From NCBI GenBank assembly GCA_012932865.1, contig SAXG01000057.1, positions 62,001 to 126,000 of the forward strand: a DNA stretch of 64,000 nucleotides, given 5' to 3'. This DNA comes from Amylostereum areolatum (lineage: Eukaryota > Basidiomycota > Agaricomycetes > Russulales > Stereaceae). Below, one piece after another: positions 47,037-59,040 of this stretch (its first letter is position 1; each line of letters begins with the position of its first letter). Made by a program: the position numbers and the translations under genes. The notes under the pieces were generated by a model. That model saw nothing but the letters and a program-made list of their open reading frames with translations. It was not told the DNA's origin and searched no databases.

Positions 47037-47507
47037 ATGTCAGACACCTACCAGCCCCAGTCCCGCCAGCAAAGTCGCCGTCGCGGCGCTCGCAGCGTCT
47101 CCGCTAGTTCCGCCGCCTCGGACGCAGAAGGCCCTTCGCGGCGCCGCCGTCGCGGTGGACAACGTAGCAATCTACCCCCGCTCGGTGAGCAGCAGCCGTT
47201 CCAACAACAACAACAACAACAACAACAGCGTCAACAACAGCCGCAGGATAGCATGGCACCGATACAACCGTCGCAGCCAGAGGAGTCGAAGAGCTTCGTC
47301 GACCGCGTCGCCACCACGGATGATAGTCCCCAGGAAGCGCAGCTCAAGCTTCGCCTCGATCTGAACCTCGACGTCGAGATTGAAATCCGCGCGAGGGTTC
47401 ATGGGGACGTGACCCTGTCGCTTCTGTGCGTCTATTTCTTGTTTTCGCGTTTCACTCTGCCAGTGGCACATATGCTGACGTTTGTCTTCGCGAATAGCAC
47501 CGGGTAG
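47037..47507 (+). CDS. Small Arg/Ser-Gln-rich protein S5
   Basis: Exons 47037-47425 and 47498-47507 encode 132 residues: MSDTYQPQSRQQSRRRGARS, SASSAASDAEGPS, RRRRRGGQRSN, LPPLGEQQ, a polyglutamine run encoded largely by CAA triplets, QDSMAP, then LKLRLDLNLDVEIEIRARVH plus GDVTLSLLTG. Closest to S1. The CAA tract makes this copy prone to length change. Confidence 0.85.
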   Translation: MSDTYQPQSRQQSRRRGARSVSASSAASDAEGPSRRRRRGGQRSNLPPLGEQQPFQQQQQQQQQRQQQPQDSMAPIQPSQPEESKSFVDRVATTDDSPQEAQLKLRLDLNLDVEIEIRARVHGDVTLSLLCVYFLFSRFTLPVAHMLTFVFANSTG

Positions 47508-47805
47508 GGAGAAGAGACGGACGGGCCATTCGGCGAAGACGATCCTTCTCGTGTGGTGTTATTATCTTGTGGGCTTGGTGCGTGCACAATTATCAAGTTC
47601 GTGGATCACGACGTTCGTAGCTGACCCTCTTCCCTCGATATCACGCTCCCGCATCCTAGTTAGGCGATCGCCTGGGACTCTTTCTTTGCGGATACTGGCA
47701 CCTGTCTTGTAAATGTATCGTGTACTCTGCCTGCTTAATTGTTCCATCTCAATTCTGACATTGCACTGGTAAAAATGGTATTTCGTCGTGACGGCTAGTA
47801 CTTAC

Positions 47806-50343
47806 CTACTGCTTCTCTACACTGCTATCCAGACGGTACATTTTTAACCGCTCCGACCCCCTGTCGACACGCAGGTTGAAAAATATATCCACATTCTCGA
47901 CAGGGTGTGTGATTTGATGCCTATTGAGAGGACAACAAATCAGTTGGCAGTCCCAGCGAGCTCGCAGACAACAGGATTCAGACGTACTCGAGCTTTGCAT
48001 GCTCCACAACGTCGATCTCGGACATCCACACCCCATACCCTTTCCTGAAGGCCAAGCAATGGCAGCAGCTCCAAGAGATATCCCAGTAGAGCCCCGTACT
48101 TGAAGTACGACAGTCTTCCCACTTCAAAACGCGAGCGAGCTCGTCCTCGACAACAGCGCGAATAAAATCGACATTTTCCTCTTTGGCGTGATTTTGCAAC
48201 ACGTGGTTTACCTATAAGATTGTCGTCCATTAGAATGCAGCAAAAACGAGATGAAAACAAGGCAAACATTACCATCTCCCTCCACTTCAACGCGTGAACG
48301 GCAGTCCCGGGGGTCTTCAGACACAGCTCGCATGCAAAACGCGTGGTGGCCAAATTGTCCATGTGCTGTGTTGTAGTCGTCTCCGAAAGTCCTAAAAGAT
48401 CTAGCAGCGCATGCACGATCATCCTCCCACGCGCGCTGAACTTGATTTTCTGAGGGACGTTGGGCTCGCTGAAGAAATAGGCGGCACTTTCTTGCACGAT
48501 CGCTTCGATCCCAAAAAACGCCCTGGGACTGTAACAATTGAGATATGGATTTTCGAATACGGACAAGGCGAGCGCGAGCGAGGACGTGCTGGACATGTCG
48601 GATGAGCTTTCGGACGATGGACCCCGATCAAGTGGGGGAAGGAGTCCTGCGATCCTTTCGGTTTGAGAAGATACTGTCTTCCGCACATCTTCCACCATGG
48701 TCTCGAGCGCCTTTGTCACACTTGTACACCAGACACCGTCGGAGGGTACATCCATGGATAGAAGTTCTTCGAACGCGCCAGATCTTTAGACTGTGCTTGT
48801 TCGGCATAAATGACATCTCCATAGGAGAAACCTTCCGACGGAGAACCTCGACGCAAAGATCGCTGACAACCGCGCATCGTTGATTGAAGCGGATGCACCA
48901 TTGGACGTGCAATCTTTCTTCCCGTCTTCTCTCCACTGAAGGCAGGAGTTCGGGGAGGATGGAGTCCCATTCTATATCATGCACAAAGCACCCTGTTAGG
49001 GGGAAAATGGCATGCACTCGAAGTGTAATCAGCCTTACCGTCGTCAGTGAGGTGCTCTTCCGTATGGACACTCTCGTGATAGTATATCCATTTTGGGACG
49101 TCAATCCTCGCAAATCCTAGCGCAAAGAAGCGCTCCCCGACTCTGTTATGTCAGACCGTCAGCATTGAGAAAGTAAGTGTCGGGAGCCTGTAAGAACAAA
49201 CCTGAATATCCGCTGATCAACGAGGAATTGCCGATAAGCTGTTTCCCATGCATTGCATAACTTGAGATGCTATGAATACGCGACATCAGCCAACGTTCTT
49301 CCCTCACTCGTTAAATGATGACGTACCTCTTGTTGTTCGTTCAAGGCAGCCCGCTTCCTGGAAACCAGGCCAGCGACCTCATCATGCAGTCGATTCACAT
49401 CGCCATCCGTGATTCCGGCTGCGTCGCAGCGTTCCTCTAACTCGACAAAGAACCGTTTGAGTGCTATCTTCTCGCAGACTACTGTGCCGAGCCATTCATA
49501 GGTTGTCGGGTCTGAAACAGGAATGTCAAGTGATGCGAGCGTTAGGCTGAGCCTGAGGACTCACTTTCGATTGTTGGCAGGAACTCTGTTGGAGGGGGCA
49601 AGCGGTCGGACACACACTTGAATCGGGTTGGTACCTCGATCACAGACCAAACGATAGAAGAATAGCTGCACTTGCATCTCAGACAAGTACAAAGAATCGA
49701 AGGAAGAACTCACCGTGCTCCTGCGCATTTATGGCATACACGTTTACGAAACTCGAATATATATCTGGACGACGTAGGTCCGCCACAGCACTGTAGAACA
49801 GCACTGTTGATTAACGTGTATAATATATATGGAGCGTTGAACTTCTCACGTTGCATATGCCCCTGCTGAAGATAATGTGGGACCACCCAAGATAGGATAT
49901 ACCCGAAGGACGAGGTGGCGGCGTAAGCCAAGGCTCTTCGCTGTCAGAACACCGTTCAAAGGCCGATCTCCATACGCCGTTGGAGGCAGGAGATGAGAGA
50001 AATTGGTGAAACCGTTTGTTAACCAGACTTAGGTGGTAAAGGTCCCAGGGGTCTGGAATGTCAAATATCTGGCGGTAGGACGATAGAGCGTGAGGAATTT
50101 GGCTATCATGGGCAGGCCGGATGGGACGTACTTCCATCAGGACGTCTAGAGACATGAGAGATAGGTCTCTGCTCTTCCCGGTCTTCTTAATGCTATCGAC
50201 GGAAAGGTTATCGACGACCTCATTTCCCTTTGCACGCTTGGTCGGACTCGCAGAAGCTACTGAAGTTCAAAGGTCAGGTTACGTGCCGACGCTCTCATGA
50301 TTATTTACACACCTGTTTCCTGGGACTTGAGTGTATGATCCAT
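47806..50343 (-). CDS. F-box protein F, probable frameshift
   Basis: Starts MDHTLKSQET with a shortened N-terminus. A weaker F-box reads LSLMSLDVLME-IFDIPDPWD, then LYHLSLVNKRF and VWRSAF. Next come PPPRPSGISYLGWSHIIFSR, FEFRKRVCHKC, YEWLGTVVCEKIALKRFFVE, RRKVSPMEMSFMPNKHSLK, CELCLKTPGTAV, HALKWREM and a C-terminal Cys segment diverged from the CCHC..MC pattern (ISWSCCHCLAF). The tail is HQITHPVENVDIFF. A frame change between NKHSLK and FEELLSMDVP near 48765 is needed. Closest to copy C. Confidence 0.7.
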
Positions 50344-50433
50344 GAGCTTTTGATATGCGTAGAGAGCGAGGCTGCTGTGGGTGATGGTGGTGGGTGGTGA
50401 TGATGGTAGAACGAAATCCGAACCTCGAGAGAA

Positions 50434-50472
50434 CGACGCGCCGGTCTTTCCCACGATGGGACGCATCACGTG
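50434..50472 (-). promoter_or_regulatory. F-box promoter cassette, copy F
   Basis: Minus strand: CACGTGATGCGTCCCATCGT followed by GGGAAAGACCGGCGCGTCG. The TCCCATCGTGGGA inverted repeat is one mismatch from perfect. It lies 90 bp upstream of the ATG. Confidence 0.7.
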
Positions 50473-50708
50473 TATTACATAACACAATGCGCGGCCAGCG
50501 ATTGTTCTCCATCGCCTCGCTCTTGGCGCCGGGAGCATATGTTTGAGGGAAGATGCTGCCTGTCGTCCCCGAAGCATCTTCAAAGTAGCATCCCGTCCAC
50601 TTTTGCTTACCAGCCTGGTGAATGAACTCAAGACGGTCTTATCTATTTCGTAGCAAAATTAACGGGAACAAGGTCTACAGAGTACCATCGTGATAAAGCA
50701 ACAGTGTT

Positions 50709-53330
50709 CTACACTTTGGGTATGACAAAGATGGCGCAGGGTGCGCCTACCTTGGATCTGTCCGGGTCAAGAAACATATCAGTGTTCTCTACTGGCTCCG
50801 CGATCTTATGTCTGTCGAAAGTCGTCAGATCTATCCAAGAAAACGAAGCGTTCATCGCAGGCCGATGAGGTCGACTCACTTGAGCTTGAGATGTTCCGAT
50901 GCCTCTTCTTCACACATCCAATATGGCCCTTTCTCGTCCATTGGGCAGTGACAGCAACCCCATTGCCGTTTGCCAGCCCTGAGTCCCATCTCTTGCGGAA
51001 GGACATCAGCCAGCTCGCTCTCGGTGAGCGACCGAAGCGTGTCCAAGAATCTTGAGTTTGAATGCTTTTGTAACATGTGGTCGACCTGTGAAATAGTCGA
51101 AACGTCATTAGAACTTCGCTGGTCGCGAAAGAAACTGCGAAGACAGTACCATAGCCCTCCACGCTAAGGCTTTCAGCCCGTGTAAAGTCACGCCGTGCTG
51201 GTGGTGGGCCGAGGGAGAGCACTCGGTGCACACGAATCGGCGGTGTGCGGTCAGGTCGTCCAGTTGCAACGCCGTCGTGGTCTCCGGGAGACCCAGGAGC
51301 GTCAGGAGCTCCTGCACGATCTCGCTTCCACGAGCGCTGAGGACAACATCTGACAGTTTCGTGGCCTGAAAGTTCATGTCCTGAAAGACGCCGCTTCGTG
51401 AGGTATGGTTGAGCACGTCGGCGCCGAAGTGGGTTTCTTTGGTCTTGGAATAACAATTCTTCTCCACATGAAATACACACCGGGCGAGGTCGAGGGCGCC
51501 GATGCCGGTGTCGAAAGCTGGGGTTTTGACATCTTCCGGCAGGTTGTCGGAGCGAGAAAGTAGAGCCGCCAGGGTTTTCTTCTCGACCAAGATATCCTCC
51601 CGCACACGCTCGACCGTCGTCTGAAACATCTTCTTTAGCTCCGCGCGCCAGGCATTGTCAACCTCTGGTATATCCGCGTCGAGGAAATCGCTGATGGACT
51701 TGATCTTGACGCACTGGCTCGCGGTGGGCATAAGCGAAAATTCCATGGGATGCACCAAAGGAGCAAGGACCCCGGGATACAGTGCGGTGGCAACGGCGTA
51801 GCGGCTCGACCGACGCACTGCTCGTTCCTTACCAAGGTTCCTGTCCCTCGCCTCCTGTATGATCGGTTGCAAGATTGGAAGTATGCGCGTCCAGACTAAG
51901 GTAGAAACGGTGAGCTGGAGGGAATTGTACACGAAAGACGACGAGCAGACCTTTCTCTGTGAGCGGCCTGCTCACGGTGACCTCCTTGTGATTGTGTAAT
52001 TTAGTTGATGCCCAGTCTTCATTCGTATAGCCCATGGCGAGGAGGCGAGCCATGATACTGCGAAACAGAGGATCAGCAACCATGATCTCCCGCCGATTTA
52101 AGCACACTTACTTCGCGCGACGTTCGTATGCTATACCCTTCCGCTCATCTTTCATCTCTTGACATAACCGATCCTGCCATCGACCGCATTGATATGCGTG
52201 CTAGACAGTCTTGTCAATAGGATATCCTCGTAAGAATGACCGAACCCGTACCTCGTTATACACCTCCAAAGCTTGTTCCTCAGCCTGAACTAAACTTTCC
52301 AGCCGGGCATTGAACACGGATTCATCGGCATCAGCGACGTTCTTGGTCCCTTCTGCAAGCCTGTTGAGCACCGCAGAAAGTGTCCTCCTCTCGCAGACCT
52401 CGTGGCCCCCGTGTGCCGTGCCTGCGACGTGATCGATTTCAACGAAAACAGCAGTTTTGCACATAGTGAAGACTCACTTTGAGCACACGGAACGATATCA
52501 TAGACCCTGACCAACTCTGGTGTAAACCTTTTATGGAAGCGGCTGGGAGACTGGATTTGGTCCACTCGCACCAGCCTGAAAGTGCTCAGCGCGATCAGGT
52601 GTAGGGAGGAAGGAAGGTACATACAAGGCCTTGGCGCATTCGCTGCACATGCGCTTGCGAAATTCAAAGATGATTTTGGACGTAGAGTTTTTTCCACAGC
52701 ACTGTAGGATCGTCAGTACAGAATTGGCCATCAGGAATTGAGGAATCCGTACGTGGCAAAATGACCCCCCGTATACGATATGAGCCCACCCGATGTACGA
52801 TACGTCGGGGGGTCGAGGAGGCGATTCCGGAACGTGATCAAAACTCTCCCTCCATATCCCATCAAACTCGCGAGATATGAGAACTTGGCGGAGCGCCTTA
52901 GTCGTCCTAGCGAGACGAACGAGATCTTCCGGGGGGAGAAGCGCGAAGATCTGACAACGAAAAGGACGGTCAGAGGTGTGCGTATGAGTCGGAAGGGGTG
53001 AGAGTTACGTCGCGTAGAATGTCCAATGGCATCTCTGGCAGTTTGCTAAGCTTCCCTTTCTTCTTGCGCGTCACAGCCTGGGCCACGGTAGGGACTGCGG
53101 CGTTGTTCTTTGCGCGTTTCTTTGGCGGTTGAGCTAAAAGAGAACGTCTTTTAGACATACGCGTTGTGTGAAGGGAAAGGTCTCGCACCCGTGCTCTTCC
53201 TTGCTTTCGGCATCTGATGCTCACTTCCAGAATCGTCACTACTATCGGAGTCGTCTGTGGTCGTCGAAGACTCAGGCTTGCGCTTCTGGGGTCTCAGGTT
53301 GCCCGTCTTCGATCGGGTGTATTTCGGCAT
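50709..53330 (-). CDS. F-box protein G, intact
   Basis: No lesion found. Starts MPKYTRSKTGNLRPQKRKPE, an acidic/Ser stretch, QPPKKRAKNN, F-box LPEMPLDILRD-IFALLPPED to IWRESF, then PPRPPDVSYIGWAHIVYGGS, FEFRKRMCSECAK, VCERRTLSAVLNRLAEG, VWTRILPILQPIIQEARD, LLGLPETTTALQLDDL, CTECSPSAHHQHG, CCHCPMDEKGPYWMC and HKIAEPVENTDMFLDPDRSK, ending at 50709. It is probably an SCF adaptor that binds its target through the long C-terminal region (inference). With copy A it is the best candidate for a working gene in the family. Confidence 0.85.
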
Positions 53331-53426
53331 TCCTATCGTTTCTTTTGGATGGATGGAAGAAGATGTTGGGGAAGGGAAGAGAGTGAAGTGATGGTGTTGA
53401 AGCAGGCGGCCAGAGCGTTGAAAATG

Positions 53427-53477
53427 GCGACGCGCTCTGATCTTCCCACGGTGGGACAATAGAAAACATCACGTGAC
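53427..53477 (-). promoter_or_regulatory. F-box promoter cassette, copy G
   Basis: Minus strand: GTCACGTGATG, ATTGTCCCACCGTGGGAAG, then GAGCGCGTCGCC, 96 bp from the ATG. TCCCACCGTGGGA is a perfect 6-1-6 inverted repeat, the best version in the array. Confidence 0.8.
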
Positions 53478-53920
53478 TGTGTGTTCCAGACGGACTCCGA
53501 CTCGCAGTCGTGGATTGCACCTGATTGATTTGCACCAAGCTCTCATTCAAAGCACTCTCACTATTCTGCTAATAAAGGTCAACAACTCTCGTCAGCATAG
53601 ACGAGAGTGAACCATGACTGCTGAATTCCTAGTCGACGTTCCCGCCACGACGTCAGGCTCGGCCCCCGAAGGGCGGATACACGCATCGATAACCTTCAGG
53701 CGGATTGTGATGAGCTTCATGCATTCTATTCGATTCCTCGATACATCCAAAGCCGCGTTAAACAACCCTACATCGCGTGTGGTACCAGTACCAGCTACGC
53801 GTATGTACAAACCTTGCAGACGCGTGGTCGTGTCGTGTCGTGTCGTGTCGTGCCGTCATATGCGTATACGATCAGTGCGTTTAGTTCCGGTTACGGAGGA
53901 AGATGAGGGGCAACTGGAAA
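53478..53920. other. Intergenic, F-box G to chitinase
   Basis: No gene seen. A short GTCGT run occurs at about 53826-53855. Confidence 0.4.
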
Positions 53921-55550
<1,630 letters not shown>

Positions 55551-58500
55551 GGTACCAGGGAGAGTGGTAGCAAAGAAGGTGGGGGAAACCGAAGCGAAGC
55601 CTGCTAGGGAGTAATACGTCTCGTCGAAGGTAGTTTTATATGAGCGCGTGCGCTCACCTCCTCGGGTAAGTAAGTGCTCCTCCATTCCCACCTTTTGTTG
55701 TTCCGCCATCCCACAATGGAGGCGTGCAATGGTACCGTGCGCGGTCACGGAGGTCCACGCGAATTAGCTCCATAAGATTCTAAGCAAGCAGCTCGTCAGG
55801 CGAGGCATCATGCATAGATACGTGTCAGGATCCGGGGTGTCACTGGATCCACATATGATCTAGACAAGGAGCGAGGGTAAGGATGAGAGGGGTCCGGTGG
55901 GAATGTTGCCGCCGATAGCAGCAGAAGGGATGTACTTGCGATTAGACTTTACGAGAATGTGCTGGCCATGTAGCATGACGACGACCAGAAAAGGGGCCCC
56001 ACCGCCCCCTTAACTTTGATTCGGACATGGGAATGAGCGCACAACAAGGGGAAAGAGTTGGGAAAGAAGCATCGATTCGCGACGGTCTTGGTATAGCGTC
56101 CGGGATCCCCGCGGTCCCGGGGTCGATTTTCTAACATAGGAGGATACAGCAATACAGCGATGCTTGAGCAAGACGATCCAAGGCTTAAGTACACACAGGA
56201 AGGCCACTCCAGGACCTCTGTTAGTGTGTACGGGATCCTATATGACTTGATCGTGTGCTTGGAGATACCGCCGTCCCACGCCTATTAGCGATGAAGAAGC
56301 CACCGGGTCCGATGAAAGTGCATCGAGCAGCACTCAAGTCAGATGACGATGAAGTCATGGGCTAGAAGGCGAGAAATGCAATCGCGTACTTAGCACCGTG
56401 CACGATTGGCACCTGGAGGGTACTGACACCTGATTTCGCAAATGCCGTCGCGCGAGAGTGAGGTCGTCCGAGGCGTGCATTCTTGAACGACTTCGGCCCA
56501 GAACATCTGATTCAACACCGACAGAACGGAGCCGTATAACGCCCTCATGTATGTCCTCACCACACTTCAATTGCTACCCAAGACTGGCAATATGCTCGAG
56601 AGCAGAACACCTGCGGATGCCGGAAACAGAGCTGGGAACACTGTGAGCACCGGGATCGCCTAACATAGGGGTATGAACCGATAGGTACCTTCAGTTCGAT
56701 AGCGACGGCGATGATCTTTGTGTCCACCTGGTACGTGTACGCTGTTGAATGTATGCACTACAGGCAAGGCCGCTAGAAGTCGCCTCCGCTAGAACCCAGG
56801 CCCAACGTGTTCTGCGTGCTTCATTGCGAGAAGGGGTCACAGGGGGTAAAGTAAAGTACGGATGCTTTGAAACGCCGAGCGGAGAGGAGAGAGGGCCGTA
56901 AGACAGGTCCAGGAAGTGTGAGGGGATGATCTATGAGCATTGAGAAGTCGGCGTCGATGGCTGAGCTGCTGTCAGGCACATGTCGAGGGGAATTATCGAA
57001 CATTCACAGACCTGAAGCAAATCCGAGTGTATATGCGAGCATATGTATGTAGATCCAGGTTAGAAGTTCGAACATAGCATAATGGCCATACCACTAGGAC
57101 GGACGAGAACTGTTTTCGATGCAAGGGACGGAGTAGGACCGAGTCTGTGGTCAACGCGCCGCCTGCCATATGTACATTAAGTCTGTGAGTATTAATCCGA
57201 CGCAAAATGGGGAGGGGAAACGCGCACTGGATCTTTCAACAGTAGAAGGTTAGGGTACTCCTATGTACTCCCAGTAGCCAAACGTCGAACGCTCACAAGA
57301 GGACCTCGGGCTCTCGGTGCATAGGCTCGGAGATGAGCCCAAAGAAAAAGGGAAGCCACGGAGATCCCATGGATAATTGAGCCTTGTCCTCCGCAAAGTA
57401 ACATGTAAACCCCTGGGACAGACTGTGTCGAGAGAGTCGGCCAGGAATGGGACCGCAGCCTCCAAGATCTGACAGCGAGCGGAAGGGGGACCCCTGTTGC
57501 AATTTGTCACCGACTCGGAGGTCAATCCACGGAGAATGACGGTGTTCTTCCACGAGAAGTGTGTTCAAATCTTAATGCCACGCTCTGACAGAATTAAACT
57601 CGGAGGAGGTCATAGAGGGTGGAGGTGGTGGTGGTGGAAGACGCCGCGCCGTAGCGCGCTGCGGCCGTCGGCCGGGTTGCGTCTTTTCGCCGCCACCATC
57701 ATCAACATCCTTGACGGTCTTGACTAGCTTGGCTATGGTCTCCGACGCTATGGCATAGTCTCCATCTCAGACCCACCTGGAAGTTCCTTCAAACGATATG
57801 TCTCAGGAGAACATTCTAACAAGTTTTTTTCCCGAAACAAGCCGCGGATCGACGTTAGCATCGACGCTAGCGAATTCCGGCGGGTACGTGGCCCCACATA
57901 TCGGTTCTTGGCCAATATAGCTCAAGTGCAGCCCAGAGATTCGTTTCCCGCCAAGCTGCGACGATCCAACCACGGAATCCGGCCAACGCTTTCGGCGATC
58001 CTGAGCTCTCCGAGCCTGGCTGATAGACTCCTGCTTGATACCGACGGATGTTTCGCCTCACAACTCCCCCTTATGGAATTCCCAGACGTCGAGACATCCC
58101 GGGGGACGACAGATGGTGCATGCCACAAGGAGAACCGGAAGTACAAGGCGGTTTGGGGGCTGGTGCGCATCTATCCTATACCCTCGTCTCCCCTCCGAAC
58201 TAACCTACATAATTGCACACGTAGTGTACACTGTATTGTGCAGACATGCATGAAAGATATCTGAAGTTATGGAGCGATTCATCCAGCCAATCTATCACAA
58301 TGTCGTTCCTCGACTGAAGCCCATCCACCACCATGCCATCGCCGCGCCGCGCCTACTCCTGTCCGGTATCGTTGCCATGCATTCTACCACAGATGCCAAC
58401 CCTCCGGTCTGGCCAGCCTTCTCCCCCTGAATCCTCCATCCTGGTCGAGAATTTTAACCCCAAATTATCCATCATTCCGTGGCCGACTCTGAGGCCTTAG

Positions 58501-59040
58501 ACCGGCGAGGTCAGCACCCTCCATTTATTCGCCATGGTTCAGCCCATGCACTTCGCATCACGAGTGCAGATTCGAGACAAGGTATACGCTGCTTGTGGGT
58601 ACGCTGGACAGGAATCGGTCGTGCTGTCGTCCATAGTAGAACCGTGTGCACCCTACACTAACATGACATTTCAATGCAAATCATTCATGCCCACAACACT
58701 CTTCGCATTTGCCTTGATCACGCTTTACGATGCTGTACGCATACAAGCCGAATGAGAGAAGTCTATTCAATGGTTCCGAAAGCGCGCGATCGGGGCCAGC
58801 AAATTATACTATACAGTAAGAGCACGACCCGTGTAGGGGGGGCGTGTAGACAGCGGTGAAGACAACGGGCACACAAACACGCAACGTTAACGATACAGTA
58901 GTTGTCGCTTCGCCTCAAGCAAGAACAACAGTCGGGACACAGAACACAGAACACATCTAACTATCTATCGCGACCACAAGCAAAGGAAGGTCAGCTTCGG
59001 CCAGACGGGATGCCCCAAGAAGACGCGCACCTTAACCTCC
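55551..59040. other. Long gene-poor stretch
   Basis: Three and a half kilobases with short frames only, on both strands. I find no known domain, no splice-consistent chain of exons and no clear repeat. The right end should hold the TF2 3' UTR. Confidence 0.4.

Noticed and set aside
28347..53477. F-box/S pairs as a proven toxin-antidote or meiotic drive system
   Set aside because: Divergent pairing and copy number are suggestive, but nothing in the sequence shows toxicity, immunity or drive; kept only as an inference about co-expression.
53821..53856. GTCGT run as a regulatory microsatellite
   Set aside because: Short and imperfect, with no relation to a nearby start.
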